DNA of 53,002 nucleotides from a bacterium (GCA_023667365.1 JAMPAG010000001.1:362698-415699); one strand, 5' to 3'; positions 32,541-40,967 are shown, numbered from the stretch's first letter. Numbers and translations are program-made. Notes: generated by a model from the letters alone, not told the origin.

Positions 32541-33394
32541 GAGGTTCTCCTTTTCTCTTTTTTTGCGCTGCGGTTTGTGTGGTGGGACTTGTGCCGGACC
32601 GTAAAGGGCTTCGCGGCGCGAGTCCCGGTCAGCAGGCCGGGCAGAAGCGCGTACATGACAATGCAGAGCGCGATACAGACGACTTTTCCCATCAGCCAGC
32701 GGAAATCGCCGGGATCGTCAATGTTGCGGAACGTGTAGGAAAAGACGTTCCATGCGCCGAGATAACGTTCTCCGGCGGCGGAATTGGTAAAAAGCCATAA
32801 GAGCAGGCATCCGCTGATCCCGAACCACAGATTGCCGGACAGGCAGGCGAGCGTGTTTGACAGCGTTCCCCAAAAAACGACCGTCACCGCGGCTGCCGCG
32901 AGATACAGACCAAACTGCACGGATTCGCTTTCGGCATCCGGCTGTATGACGCTGTAGAGGAGTGGTTTTTGAAAAAGAAAAAAGAAACCGTAACCAGCCG
33001 CCGCAAGCAGCAGGAGGAAGGATGTCTGAACCGCCATGCGCCGGACGACGGAGCGGGTTCTTTTTTGAAGCGGATAAAGCCGCCAGACCTCCGAGCGCCT
33101 GCTCAGGATTTCCTGCGTATAGGTATCTGCGCAGAACGCGGAAGCTAGAATTGCCATGACGGGTTCCGATGCGATGCCGATCTCATAGCTGACGGACACG
33201 CCGCGGATCAGGGCAAGGAGCAAAACGACAAGCAAAGCACAGCAGATTTTGTAGGCGGGCAGGACGATCCTGCATTCCGTGAGCAGGGGAAGCGGCGCAA
33301 GCCGCCGGGCGCCGTTTTGCGTGGATTCTTTTTTAACGTTTTTTTTGTACGCATTCTTTTTTTCGTTCTTTCGCGCGAATTCTTTTTTATGCAT
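32537..33394 (-). CDS. ABC-2 type transporter membrane protein
   Basis: 285 residues with a long lysine-rich cytoplasmic N-terminus (residues 1-35) and about six spans (YKICCALLVVLLLALIRGV, TSFLLLLAAAGYGFFFLF, FGLYLAAAAVTVVFWGTL, GISGCLLLWLF, VCIALCIVMYALL). A loop TQEILSRRSEVWRLYPLQKRTRS resembles the amphipathic segment of ABC-2 permeases, where DNA-encoded types of this class change site. The start 33394 has GGAGGC upstream and sits in ATGTGATG with the stop of the previous gene. Pairs with the next permease and the ATPase. Confidence 0.8.
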   Translation of the reverse strand: MHKKEFARKNEKKNAYKKNVKKESTQNGARRLAPLPLLTECRIVLPAYKICCALLVVLLLALIRGVSVSYEIGIASEPVMAILASAFCADTYTQEILSRRSEVWRLYPLQKRTRSVVRRMAVQTSFLLLLAAAGYGFFFLFQKPLLYSVIQPDAESESVQFGLYLAAAAVTVVFWGTLSNTLACLSGNLWFGISGCLLLWLFTNSAAGERYLGAWNVFSYTFRNIDDPGDFRWLMGKVVCIALCIVMYALLPGLLTGTRAAKPFTVRHKSHHTNRSAKKEKRRTS

Positions 33395-34458
33395 CACATC
33401 CGCCTCCTTTTCCACAGCGAGGCCGCGACCAAAAGAATCACGGCGGATGCCGCGAGTAAAAGGCTTTGATTGAGCAGCGCCATCGGCGGCGGCGCCGTAT
33501 CAAAAAACGATCCGGGGAACCGCACCATGATCGCAAACGGGTGTCCGTAATAGCCGTAGATCCCTTCTGCGTTCCGGCTCCCCATGTTGGAATACACCAT
33601 CAGGAGCAGCAGGAGCGGCACCGCCGGGAGCGGATTTTTGAACAGCAGGGAGATCAATAGATAGACGCATACGATCCAGAGCATATTCGGTAAAATATAC
33701 AGGCAGGACGCCGTGATAAAATCCGTCAGCCGTACGGTAAATCCGCTGTCCCTTGTGTAAAAAAGGCAGAGCGCCCAAAATATGAGATTTAGGATGACAA
33801 GCGCGATCAGACAGACCGAAAATCCGCCGAGTGCTTTGCCGGCGACATAGCTTCCGGCGCGGATCGGCTTGGTGTGGAGCAGTTCATACGTATGCCTCCG
33901 CGTATCCTGAAGAAACAGAACCGACAGCATGACCGTCGCGAAAAATCCCATGAACAGTCCCGCAAAATCCGCGAATTTTCTTGAAAAATAGTAGGAGAAC
34001 GGTTTTTCGGACAACATTTGTGCGAGATAGGCGTTGATTTCGTCCGGTGTTCCTTTTCGAAAAGCCGTTGATCTGTAAGTATTGATTGCGCCGACATAGC
34101 GGTATTGCGTTTCCAGAAAATCACACGCCTGTGAAATGTCCATGTCTTTCATTTCTTCGATGACGGCGTTTGCTTCCTCCGCGGTCATATTCCAAGTTTC
34201 GATAAAGAGCGCGGCCGTATTCTGCTCAAACAGTTTCCGCTGTTCCTCAGCGGTGGAGGGGACATAGCCCTCGTAAACCTCGGCGGAGCGGAAGGTTTCG
34301 GGGTAATCGTTTACGATCGTTTCCCCCGGCGCGAGATAGTGAATGGTAAGATACGGGCTGACGCACGCGTAGACGCCGCAGATCACGATCGCGATTCCGA
34401 GCCAGAAAAGCGGGCGTTTCAGATAGTTTCTCATTTCTCTTGTGAAGACTGCCAGCAT
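33394..34458 (-). CDS. ABC-2 type transporter permease with large extracellular loop
   Basis: 354 residues. One N-terminal span (PLFWLGIAIVICGVYACVSPYL), then an outer domain of roughly 120 residues (about 35-160, with FIETWNMTAEEANAVIEEMKDMD), then five spans (FAGLFMGFFATVMLSVLFL, GGFSVCLIALVILNLIFWAL, and others) and a basic tail. Layout matches ABC-2 permeases. Start 34458 lies 5 bp after the kinase stop; stop overlaps the next start. Confidence 0.82.
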   Translation of the reverse strand: MLAVFTREMRNYLKRPLFWLGIAIVICGVYACVSPYLTIHYLAPGETIVNDYPETFRSAEVYEGYVPSTAEEQRKLFEQNTAALFIETWNMTAEEANAVIEEMKDMDISQACDFLETQYRYVGAINTYRSTAFRKGTPDEINAYLAQMLSEKPFSYYFSRKFADFAGLFMGFFATVMLSVLFLQDTRRHTYELLHTKPIRAGSYVAGKALGGFSVCLIALVILNLIFWALCLFYTRDSGFTVRLTDFITASCLYILPNMLWIVCVYLLISLLFKNPLPAVPLLLLLMVYSNMGSRNAEGIYGYYGHPFAIMVRFPGSFFDTAPPPMALLNQSLLLAASAVILLVAASLWKRRRM

Positions 34459-34463
34459 GGGAA

Positions 34464-35813
34464 TTACCTCCTTTGATGATGGATGATGATCCGGCGGAAT
34501 ACGGCTGTGACCGATGCGCCGCCCTGCTTTTGATTTTCGACCAGAAGCCCGCCGCCGTGCTTTTCGCAGTACAGGCGGCTGAGATACATGCCCATTCCCG
34601 CGTGTTTCAGGCTGTCTTTGGCGTTCTGCCGGTCGGGCTGCGGACGGTTCTGCCTGTCAAACTGCGGATTGTTTTGCAGACGGTTCTGCTCGTCAAACTG
34701 CGGATTGTTTTGCGGACGGTTCTGCCTGTCAAGCGGATCATTCTGCGTACTGTCGCCCTGCTGGCAGAAAGGATCCGCGGGGGCAATGCCGGAAAAAAAT
34801 CCTATCCCGTCGTCGGCGACACGGATCCGACATTCCTCCGATGATAAGGAAAGCGTGACGTTCACTTCTTTTTTGGCATAGCGCAGGGCGTTGGAAAGCA
34901 AATTCTCCGCGACCTCCAAAATAACAGCCTGATCGCCGCGAAAGATTTCTGCGGACGGGGAAATTTCCGCGGATGGGGATGTGTGCAGGAGAATCCGCCG
35001 GTCGGTCTCTTTTTCCAAAATCCGGCATTCTGCAAGGAGCCCCGCATGAAGCCGCCCCGCCGTGATGTCGCCGGGACAAAGCGCGCGCCGCTCTAAACTG
35101 CTTAAACTCCGCATGGTCTCCACAAAGGCGTCCATGCGGTCAAGCTGTCTGCCGCATTCCGAGAGCATTTCCATTGCTTTTTGCAGGTCGATGGCTTCAT
35201 TGGGAAGATAATCGGTCAGCATTTCGTGATACCCCTTCAAGACGGAAAGCGGGGAACGGAGATCGTGCGAGATCGCGGCGCGGAGCGCGCGTTCCTCCTC
35301 TAGGCTCTGCCACAGCCTGCGGTTGTTTTCGACAAGCTGCGACCGCATTCGTTCAAATTGGAGGCAGAGCTGTCCCATTTCATCCTTGTTGTCATAAACG
35401 AGACGGAACAGCAGATTATTTTGCGCGATATTCTGCGCCGCCGTCGTAAGAAGCGTAAGCGGGTGCTTCAATTTGTGCCGATAAAAAAGAAACACCGCCG
35501 TGCAGCTCCCGATCATGGACAAAATGAGCACGGTATAGGTTTCTAAAAAATCGCAAAGTTCGGATAGAAGGAGATCGTGCGGCGTCATTTCCCAAGCGGA
35601 CGGTCTGCGGGGGGTGTTTGGATACGCGATACCGTCCGCGTCCGGCATGTTGGAATCGGTGGCAGTATCCGGATATTTGCGCCAGATACGCGCCTGCGTG
35701 TGCCATGCGAGGTTCGAGATCCACGCAGAAAGCAGAAAGCCCGAGATCAGGCTGATCGCCATATAAAGAAGAATTGTTTTTCTGACGGAAAGATTTTTTA
35801 TTTTTTTAACCAT
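34464..35813 (-). CDS. Sensor histidine kinase with repeat insertion in the ATP lid
   Basis: 449 residues from ATG 35813 (a start six codons earlier is possible). Two spans (about 12-32 and 95-112) bracket a small outer loop, followed by HAMP and the dimerisation helix AAISHDLRSPLSVLKGYHEML (His 183). The catalytic domain has N-box ENLLSNALRYAK, G1 DDGIGF and G2 GMGMYLSRLYCEKHGG. Between G1 and G2 is an insertion of about 40 residues made of 12-residue units of the form DRQNRPQNNPQF (36-bp DNA repeats at 34626-34750). This is the ATP lid, where such repeats are unusual. PSAEIS is also duplicated earlier. The start overlaps the response regulator gene by 16 bp. It should sense a cargo of the ABC transporter downstream. 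Confidence 0.9.
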   Translation of the reverse strand: MVKKIKNLSVRKTILLYMAISLISGFLLSAWISNLAWHTQARIWRKYPDTATDSNMPDADGIAYPNTPRRPSAWEMTPHDLLLSELCDFLETYTVLILSMIGSCTAVFLFYRHKLKHPLTLLTTAAQNIAQNNLLFRLVYDNKDEMGQLCLQFERMRSQLVENNRRLWQSLEEERALRAAISHDLRSPLSVLKGYHEMLTDYLPNEAIDLQKAMEMLSECGRQLDRMDAFVETMRSLSSLERRALCPGDITAGRLHAGLLAECRILEKETDRRILLHTSPSAEISPSAEIFRGDQAVILEVAENLLSNALRYAKKEVNVTLSLSSEECRIRVADDGIGFFSGIAPADPFCQQGDSTQNDPLDRQNRPQNNPQFDEQNRLQNNPQFDRQNRPQPDRQNAKDSLKHAGMGMYLSRLYCEKHGGGLLVENQKQGGASVTAVFRRIIIHHQRR

Positions 35814-36472
35814 CGGTATCCCATCCCCCATACGGTCTCGATATATTCGGTCTGTGTCAGCGCGGACATCTTGTTCCGGATGCGGCGCACGAGTTCTGTA
35901 ATGACACGGCTGTCGCCTTCTGCGTCATAACCGCAGACGTTTTCATAAATCCGCTCCTTATCAAACACGATGCCCGGATTCATGGATAAAAATTCAATGA
36001 TCCGGTATTCCGCTTTTGTGAGTTCCAGACCGGCAGAACCGATCTGCACGGTCTTGGATGCGTAATCAATGAGGAGATTCCCTTGAAAGCAAAGCTCGGA
36101 ACGGGCGCCGCGGCGCTGTTCCCTCTTTAAGTGCGCGGTGATGCGGGCGTCCAGTTCTTTTAAGCTGAACGGCTTTAGGATATAATCGTCTCCGCCGGAG
36201 AGCAGACCGCTCACGCGGTCGTCCTCCTCTACCCTTGCCGTCAGAAACAGGATGGGACAGGATACGTTATCCCGGATGAGCCGGCAGACCGAAAGACCGT
36301 CTAAACCGGGCATGTTCACGTCAAGTAGAATGAGGTCCGGCAGGGGTTTTAGTTTTTGCAGCGCTTCCGCGCCGTTTGCGGCGGTGGCGACCTCATAGCG
36401 CTTCATTTCGAAAAAGCTGCGGAGCATTTTTAACAGTTCTTTGTCGTCATCGACGATCAGTAGTTTTGGCAT
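35798..36472 (-). CDS. OmpR-family response regulator
   Basis: 224 residues. Receiver domain with acidic pocket DDD at 8-10, phospho-acceptor D51 in ILLDVNMP, Thr in FLTAR and Lys in ILKPF. The C-terminal winged helix reads LELTKAEYRIIEFLSMNPG, RVITELVRRIRNKM and IETVWGMGYRW. First gene of the RR - HK - permease - permease - ATPase operon; probably controls it. An overlapping pair of inverted repeats precedes it at 36493-36545. Confidence 0.95.
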   Translation of the reverse strand: MPKLLIVDDDKELLKMLRSFFEMKRYEVATAANGAEALQKLKPLPDLILLDVNMPGLDGLSVCRLIRDNVSCPILFLTARVEEDDRVSGLLSGGDDYILKPFSLKELDARITAHLKREQRRGARSELCFQGNLLIDYASKTVQIGSAGLELTKAEYRIIEFLSMNPGIVFDKERIYENVCGYDAEGDSRVITELVRRIRNKMSALTQTEYIETVWGMGYRWLKK

Positions 36473-36492
36473 GGCGGTACTCTCCTGTAGAA

Positions 36493-36545
36493 GCGCGCTT
36501 CACGCGGCGGGTGTTTCTTTGCGTGAAGCGCGTTCAAAGAACGCG
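36493..36545 (-). promoter_or_regulatory. Overlapping, mutually exclusive hairpins in the response regulator leader
   Basis: CGCGCTTCACGC (36494-36505) pairs with GCGTGAAGCGCG (36521-36532), and CGCGTTC (36529-36535) pairs with GAACGCG (36539-36545). The two stems share 36529-36532 and cannot form together. They lie just upstream of ATG 36472 on the minus strand. A candidate promoter TTGTGA-18 bp-TATTAT lies upstream, so the region would be transcribed. Confidence 0.55.
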
Positions 36546-36664
36546 TATTTGTCATAACCATCATAATAGCATAAAAGACAACAAATTCACAATCATATCC
36601 CCTTGCGGGTTATATTATTGATAGGAATGAGATCATTTGGCAGACCGCTTTTTTGCGGTATTTC

Positions 36665-36693
36665 TTGTAATTGAGAGGAGAATAGGATAAAAT
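36665..36693 (+). promoter_or_regulatory. Promoter of the mntA-hepT pair
   Basis: TTGTAA (36665-36670) and TAAAAT (36688-36693) are 17 bp apart; GGGAGG and the ATG at 36751 follow. Confidence 0.55.
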
Positions 36694-36750
36694 AGGAAAA
36701 AGGAAATGCCATAATAGGTTGGGAGTGGATTTGAAAAGGGAGGTTGTAAA

Positions 36751-37047
36751 ATGCCTTATACAATAGATGAGATCAGGACAAAGGCAATGCCGATAGCAAT
36801 TCGTTATGGTGTGGATACACTTAGTCTTTTTGGTTCTTATGCACGAGGTGAAGCGGATGAAAAGAGCGACTTGGATTTTTTAATACAAAAGGGAAACATG
36901 AAAGGGCTTCTTTCATACTGCGGAATGATCGCGGATTTGGAGGATGTATTTCAATGCCATGTTGATTTGGTAGTAAAAAGTGCAATTAAGGACAAGCAGT
37001 TTCTTGAAGCGATTGGCAAAGATGAGGTGAAACTCTATGCGAGGTAA
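36751..37047 (+). CDS. mntA: MntA-type nucleotidyltransferase antitoxin
   Basis: 98 residues. The signature LFGSYARGEADEKSDLDFLI shows the GSx10DxD motif (S29, D40, D42) of MntA antitoxins, which AMPylate and silence the paired HepT toxin (type VII toxin-antitoxin). GGGAGG precedes ATG 36751. It overlaps hepT by 11 bp, the standard antitoxin-first order for this module. Confidence 0.88.
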   Translation: MPYTIDEIRTKAMPIAIRYGVDTLSLFGSYARGEADEKSDLDFLIQKGNMKGLLSYCGMIADLEDVFQCHVDLVVKSAIKDKQFLEAIGKDEVKLYAR

Positions 37048-37387
37048 GAAATCAGAACGAATCATACTACAAAAGATGATCCGGTATTGTGATGAGATAG
37101 AGCAGATTTTGAAAAAGCATCATTCCAACAGAGAAGAATTTGAGAATGATAAGGAATTCCAGTTTGCGTGTGGAATGTGTATTATTCAGATCGGGGAACT
37201 TGTTGCAGGATTAGATGAAAATTTTGTAAAAAAATATCCAGATGTCCCATGGCGCCAAATCAAAGGAATGCGTAATATTTATGCACATGACTATGATGTG
37301 ATTGACAATGACATCATATGGGAAACGATCACGAAAGAAATCTCGGAGCTTAAAGAAAAATTGCAGACGATTTTTTCTACATTATAG
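37037..37387 (+). CDS. hepT: HepT-type HEPN ribonuclease toxin (DUF86)
   Basis: 116 residues, all helical. The HEPN active motif RNIYAHDY (R79, H84, Y86) matches RX4HXY, including the Tyr that MntA modifies in the characterised pair. WRQIKGMRN is typical for DUF86. It ends a few bases before the spoIIID remnant. This pair is intact, unlike the MNT/HEPN pair at 31.0 kb. HepT proteins cleave tRNA or mRNA and act in plasmid maintenance or phage defence. Confidence 0.9.
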   Translation: MRGKKSERIILQKMIRYCDEIEQILKKHHSNREEFENDKEFQFACGMCIIQIGELVAGLDENFVKKYPDVPWRQIKGMRNIYAHDYDVIDNDIIWETITKEISELKEKLQTIFSTL

Positions 37388-37390
37388 GCA

Positions 37391-37513
37391 AAACGTGAGG
37401 ATATAGAGACGGTCGTCAATTATATTATTGAATCCAACGCCACGGTGTAACAGACCGTAAAGGCATTCAAAGTATCTAAAAGTACAGTATATATTGACTT
37501 TCATAAAAAGGTA
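37391..37513 (+). pseudogene. spoIIID-like fragment interrupted by a stop codon
   Basis: Read from 37391 the frame gives KREDIETVVNYIIESNATV, then TAA (37448-37450), then QTVKAFKVSKSTVYIDFHKKV. This matches the N-terminal and HTH region of the sporulation regulator SpoIIID (NYII....ATVRxxAK.F.VSKSTVHKD), with the stop in place of an Arg codon and no start or C-terminus. SpoIIID is about 80-90 residues; only about 40 remain. A likely gene remnant at a recombination junction. Confidence 0.72.
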
Positions 37514-37536
37514 CATAGGAAGACAGGAGGCCAAAG

Positions 37537-39000
37537 ATGGATTTATTTACAAACTTGGGATTTAAGAAAAATCCTTTTTCGAAATTTTCGGCAGAGGAAG
37601 AGCAGATTTACTTAAAAGAGATATATGAAGTGCCGAGATATTATCAGACATTACTTGCGGAAATAGCAGAAGGGAACAGTAGATACCTATTGGGGGAGAG
37701 GGGTGTCGGGAAATCGGCTTTGATGTTCTATTTAATTGAAGATTTGAAGGAAAAAGGAGTTTACCCGGTTCTGATTGATGAATATGATGGGGTGCCTATC
37801 AAGAATAATGGGCGTGAATTTTTATTTTTAGTAGAGCAACATATTGTTACAAATCTTAGTATAGAGTTGCTATGTGATAAGACAAAAATAAGAAAGCTTA
37901 AAAAGGATGACAGAGAAAAATTAGCCTTTTTAATAAATGTCTTTTTTAAAAATATAACCAAAAATAAAGTAAAAGATTTGTATGAAGAAGTCTCTAAAAC
38001 AAAGAAGATAAATATTCTGAAACGACTTTGTAACGCGTTTCTTATAAAGCCTATAAATGTTATTCTTTCTGGAGCCAGCAATGTGGTTGGAAGTACGGTT
38101 AGTAAGGCTTTAGGGTTGCCGGCTGTTGATAATAATGTTGTGTATCAGCAATTTGTTTCAGAACTACCTGAAGATTATCAATCTAAAGATTATTCAAAAA
38201 TCGACTACAGAGACCTTAAAGAAATATTAAAAGAAACGGCAGTTGTGATAGAGAGGTTGGGATATAAAAAGCTGGTAGTCTTTTTTGATAAAATTGATGA
38301 ATACATAAAGTTAGAATCACAGATAGATTCTATTGTTGATTTTATTGTATCGATTGCAACAGACACAAGTTTGATATATTCATCAGAATTTGGTTTTGAA
38401 TTTTTGCTATGGAATAAACTAAAAGAAAAAATGAAGGAGAAACAAGTTCGTTTTGACAAGTCAAGACCGATAGATATTAACTGGGATAAAGATGAAATGA
38501 GAAAAATGCTTTCACGCAGATTAGAGTATTTTGCCGGACATAGATTGAATGTGGGTGAAGTTGTAGGAGGCGAACAACAGTTAGATAGAATCATAGAGAT
38601 GGCAAATGGTTCTCCAAGACAATTAACGATGCTTTTGTCTAGAATATATGAAGAGCAATCAAAAATTGATCCATCTGTAAATTCATTTTCTGAGGAAGCG
38701 ATAAGGATGGGAATGCAGAATTTTAGTCAAACGTTTGAATATGAACTTTTCTTTCCGAAGATGTCAATAAAAAATGTGGTGAACAGAATTTTAAGAGTTG
38801 GCAAAATAAAATTCTCTATTAATGATTTGGCAACTGCGACAAAAAAATCTCCACAAACAGCAAGCAACTGGATTAGAACAATGAAAAATGTTGGTTTTGT
38901 TGAGGAGGTAGAAGGAGATAGTGGTAAAGCGAAAATATATAACGTCATTGACCCTAAGATTATCTATATGATGGAGAATAAGTTAAATTATATTGGGTGA
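37537..39000 (+). CDS. P-loop ATPase with C-terminal winged helix (Sll1717-like), function unknown
   Basis: 487 residues. Walker A GERGVGKSAL is at 53-62, Walker B LVVFFDKIDEY at 246-256, a sensor-like SPRQLTMLLSRIYEE near 350, and a C-terminal winged helix (INDLATATKKSPQTASNWIRTMKNVGFVEEVEG, about 425-465). The FTNLGFKKNPFSKFSAEEE opening resembles P-loop ATPases of the Sll1717 type. The gene is markedly AT-rich against its neighbours and sits in a stretch of gene remnants beside an MntA/HepT pair, so horizontal transfer and a defence or mobile-element role are plausible but unproven. ACAGGAGG precedes ATG 37537. Confidence 0.6.
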   Translation: MDLFTNLGFKKNPFSKFSAEEEQIYLKEIYEVPRYYQTLLAEIAEGNSRYLLGERGVGKSALMFYLIEDLKEKGVYPVLIDEYDGVPIKNNGREFLFLVEQHIVTNLSIELLCDKTKIRKLKKDDREKLAFLINVFFKNITKNKVKDLYEEVSKTKKINILKRLCNAFLIKPINVILSGASNVVGSTVSKALGLPAVDNNVVYQQFVSELPEDYQSKDYSKIDYRDLKEILKETAVVIERLGYKKLVVFFDKIDEYIKLESQIDSIVDFIVSIATDTSLIYSSEFGFEFLLWNKLKEKMKEKQVRFDKSRPIDINWDKDEMRKMLSRRLEYFAGHRLNVGEVVGGEQQLDRIIEMANGSPRQLTMLLSRIYEEQSKIDPSVNSFSEEAIRMGMQNFSQTFEYELFFPKMSIKNVVNRILRVGKIKFSINDLATATKKSPQTASNWIRTMKNVGFVEEVEGDSGKAKIYNVIDPKIIYMMENKLNYIG

Positions 39001-39169
39001 AAGGAAGGTAGTGTATAACTTATATTCTTTCAGTTAATAGTTAAAATAAAATGTAGTAGAACTTATTGACATAGCAGGGAGGATTTTCCAGAGAAAGCAT
39101 TTCGTGTGATCACGGCAAATAGGGAAGAGGCGCTTCCTTTGCAATAAGGAGAATGGTTATATATATATC

Positions 39170-39383
39170 ATGGATGGAATATGCTATGCAGGAACAAATG
39201 ACGGGCAAATAGAAGTTACAGAAATAGAAGTTTTAGAAGACATGATGATGCTGGTTACCTTTTCTTCAGGAGAGACAAGGCTTTTTGACGCTTCCTGCTT
39301 AAAAGGAGCTGCATTTGAACCTTTGAAGAATGCGGTCTCTGCTTTTATATCTTTATGACAATGAAATGGATGGAGAGATTACA
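39170..39383 (+). pseudogene. DUF2442-family gene, frameshifted and truncated
   Basis: ATG 39170 reads EVTEIEVLEDMMMLVTFSSGETRLFDASCLKGAAFEPLKN, the DUF2442 pattern (LVTFSNGE.R.FD...L), then shifts to a short tail ending at 39358. In another frame, YLYDNEMDGEIT (about 39348-39383) continues the DUF2442 pattern up to the start of the next gene, and the expected end (W.NG.ID..PE) is missing. The nearest ribosome site (AAGGAG 39146) is about 18 bp from the ATG. Upstream 39070-39148 also encodes a fragment (EDFPEKAFRVITANREEALPLQ) of an unrecognised protein. Confidence 0.55.
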
Positions 39384-40007
39384 ATGAACAGAATCATAGC
39401 GAGGACAGGTGCTGTGATCGTAACGATTTCGGTGCTGCTGTTTGCTGTCTGTATGTTAATCCCGTTTGATTTTGGGAGCTATTTTGTCTGCATGTTATTG
39501 CCGATAGGATATATCATGCTGACTGTTGGTATTTGTCATGAGGCTGATGAGAACCATAGGGCAGCTGCGAATGCAGGAATGATATTTGCTGCGATTTATG
39601 CTGTTTTGGTATTTCTTGTATATTATGCGCAAACAACTGCGGTTCGATTGGATCCGCTTGACGGACAAGCCATGCAGATTCTTGACTATTCAAGAGGCGG
39701 CTTGTTTTTTAGTTATAACCTGCTTGGATATGGCATGATGGCGCTTTCCACGTTCTTTGTGGGACTTACGATCCATGCAAAGACAAAAGCAGATACGTGG
39801 CTAAAATACCTCATGATGATTCATGGAATCTTCTTTTTTGGATGTTTTATTATGCCGATGACAGGGATATTTCGTTCCATGGCAAATGGGGAAACAAACA
39901 TAGGAGGCGTCATTGCGCTTGAATTTTGGTGCGCCTATTTTACGCCTGTTGGTATTTTGTCGATCTTACATTTTAGAAAAAAGAAAACGATTCGCCGAAA
40001 CCATTGA
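39384..40007 (+). CDS. Multi-span membrane protein, DUF998-like
   Basis: 207 residues with about six predicted spans: ARTGAVIVTISVLLFAVCMLI, GSYFVCMLLPIGYIMLTVG, AGMIFAAIYAVLVFLVYYA, LFFSYNLLGYGMMALSTFFVGL, YLMMIHGIFFFGCFIM, and a last one before a basic tail. It resembles small integral membrane proteins of the DUF998 kind; the assignment is tentative. ATG 39384 follows GGAGAG and directly adjoins the DUF2442 remnant, so the gene may have been joined here by deletion. Confidence 0.6.
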   Translation: MNRIIARTGAVIVTISVLLFAVCMLIPFDFGSYFVCMLLPIGYIMLTVGICHEADENHRAAANAGMIFAAIYAVLVFLVYYAQTTAVRLDPLDGQAMQILDYSRGGLFFSYNLLGYGMMALSTFFVGLTIHAKTKADTWLKYLMMIHGIFFFGCFIMPMTGIFRSMANGETNIGGVIALEFWCAYFTPVGILSILHFRKKKTIRRNH

Positions 40008-40137
40008 CAGCGAAAAGTCCGTTGGTTTGATGAAAAAACTCGGAATGCAGTCAGAAGGGGTCCAACGAAGCCATGTAAAAGACAACGACGGGAATTGGTC
40101 AGACCTCTATCTTTATGGCATTCTTAAAGACGGATGA
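39991..40137 (+). pseudogene. C-terminal fragment of a GNAT acetyltransferase
   Basis: The frame 39991-40137 reads FAETIDSEKSVGLMKKLGMQSEGVQ.. and DGNWSDLYLYGILKDG, the last beta strands of RimJ/RimL-type acetyltransferases (N..S..LM.KLGM..EG). Only about 48 residues exist and no start codon or acetyl-CoA loop is present; it overlaps the end of the preceding membrane gene in another frame. Confidence 0.75.
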
Positions 40138-40161
40138 AGGATCACGTCCATTTGTCTGATC

Positions 40162-40671
40162 TTACGTTTTCTTCCGCGTGAGGAAAACGCCGGCCATTGC
40201 CCCGATAAGGATAATCGGTGCAGCCCTGACAAACATCCACTCCAATGCGTGAAAAGCAGTTCCGACAACGGCGGTTTCAGGGTCATGATAATCCCAGCCC
40301 AAGTAAGGACTCTTTAATCTGACGAAGACTGCGAAAATTGTGACTGTGATTATGCACACTGAGAGAAACAACCAGTGAAGTATTTTTCGCCGCATCATCA
40401 GTCTGTGTGCGAGCTGCAGGTTGATCTGTTCCAGTTTTTCGGAAAGCGCTTTTATGTCATCGACCTTCGATTCCGTGACGGTTTCTCCGAGCAAAGTGCT
40501 TACGGGCGTTTCCAGTGCTTCCGACAGGGAGAGCAGCAGATCGGAATCAGGAACGGACAGTCCTTTCTCCCATTTGGAGACGGTCTGCCGTACGACATTC
40601 AGCTTGACCGCAAGTTCTTCCTGCGACAGTCCTTTTGATTTTCTGATCGTTTTGATGTTTTCGCTTAACAT
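40162..40671 (-). CDS. XRE-family regulator with C-terminal membrane spans
   Basis: 169 residues. N-terminal HTH is ENIKTIRKSKGLSQEELAVKLNVVRQTVSKWEKGLSVPD, then a coiled linker and two hydrophobic segments (LHWLFLSVCIITVTIFAVFV and APIILIGAMAGVFL), so it is membrane-tethered. Such regulators occur commonly in Firmicutes; target unknown. Its promoter is at 40768-40796. Confidence 0.88.
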   Translation of the reverse strand: MLSENIKTIRKSKGLSQEELAVKLNVVRQTVSKWEKGLSVPDSDLLLSLSEALETPVSTLLGETVTESKVDDIKALSEKLEQINLQLAHRLMMRRKILHWLFLSVCIITVTIFAVFVRLKSPYLGWDYHDPETAVVGTAFHALEWMFVRAAPIILIGAMAGVFLTRKKT

Positions 40672-40767
40672 GACGGATCACCTTTTCTTTCTTTTTTTTG
40701 ATCGTTATCGGGTTTGACGGTTATCGGGCGGCTGCGAAACGCAATTGATTGCCTGATTACTGTCATC

Positions 40768-40796
40768 ATTATATGAAAAACGCTCCGTTGCCGCAA
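40768..40796 (-). promoter_or_regulatory. Promoter of the XRE regulator gene
   Basis: On the minus strand TTGCGG (40796-40791) and TATAAT (40773-40768) are 17 bp apart. Confidence 0.65.
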
Positions 40797-40880
40797 GCAA
40801 TGCATAGTAACAATAGGAGATTGCGTCTTGCAGTCGCCTGATTGCTACAGGCCGGAGAGGGTGGAAGCGGACGTTTTTAC

Positions 40881-40937
40881 TTGCGTTTTTCTTTTTCAGG
40901 ACGCATAATAGTTACCAGGGGGATTTCGTAGAAATCC
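40881..40937 (+). promoter_or_regulatory. Promoter and 5' hairpin of the MFS exporter transcript
   Basis: TTGCGT (40881-40886) and CATAAT (40904-40909) are 17 bp apart. The transcript should begin near 40916, just before a perfect hairpin GGATTTC (40921-40927)/GAAATCC (40931-40937). Confidence 0.6.
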
Positions 40938-40967
40938 ACAGGCGGTAAAAGGATGGAGGGATGCACC

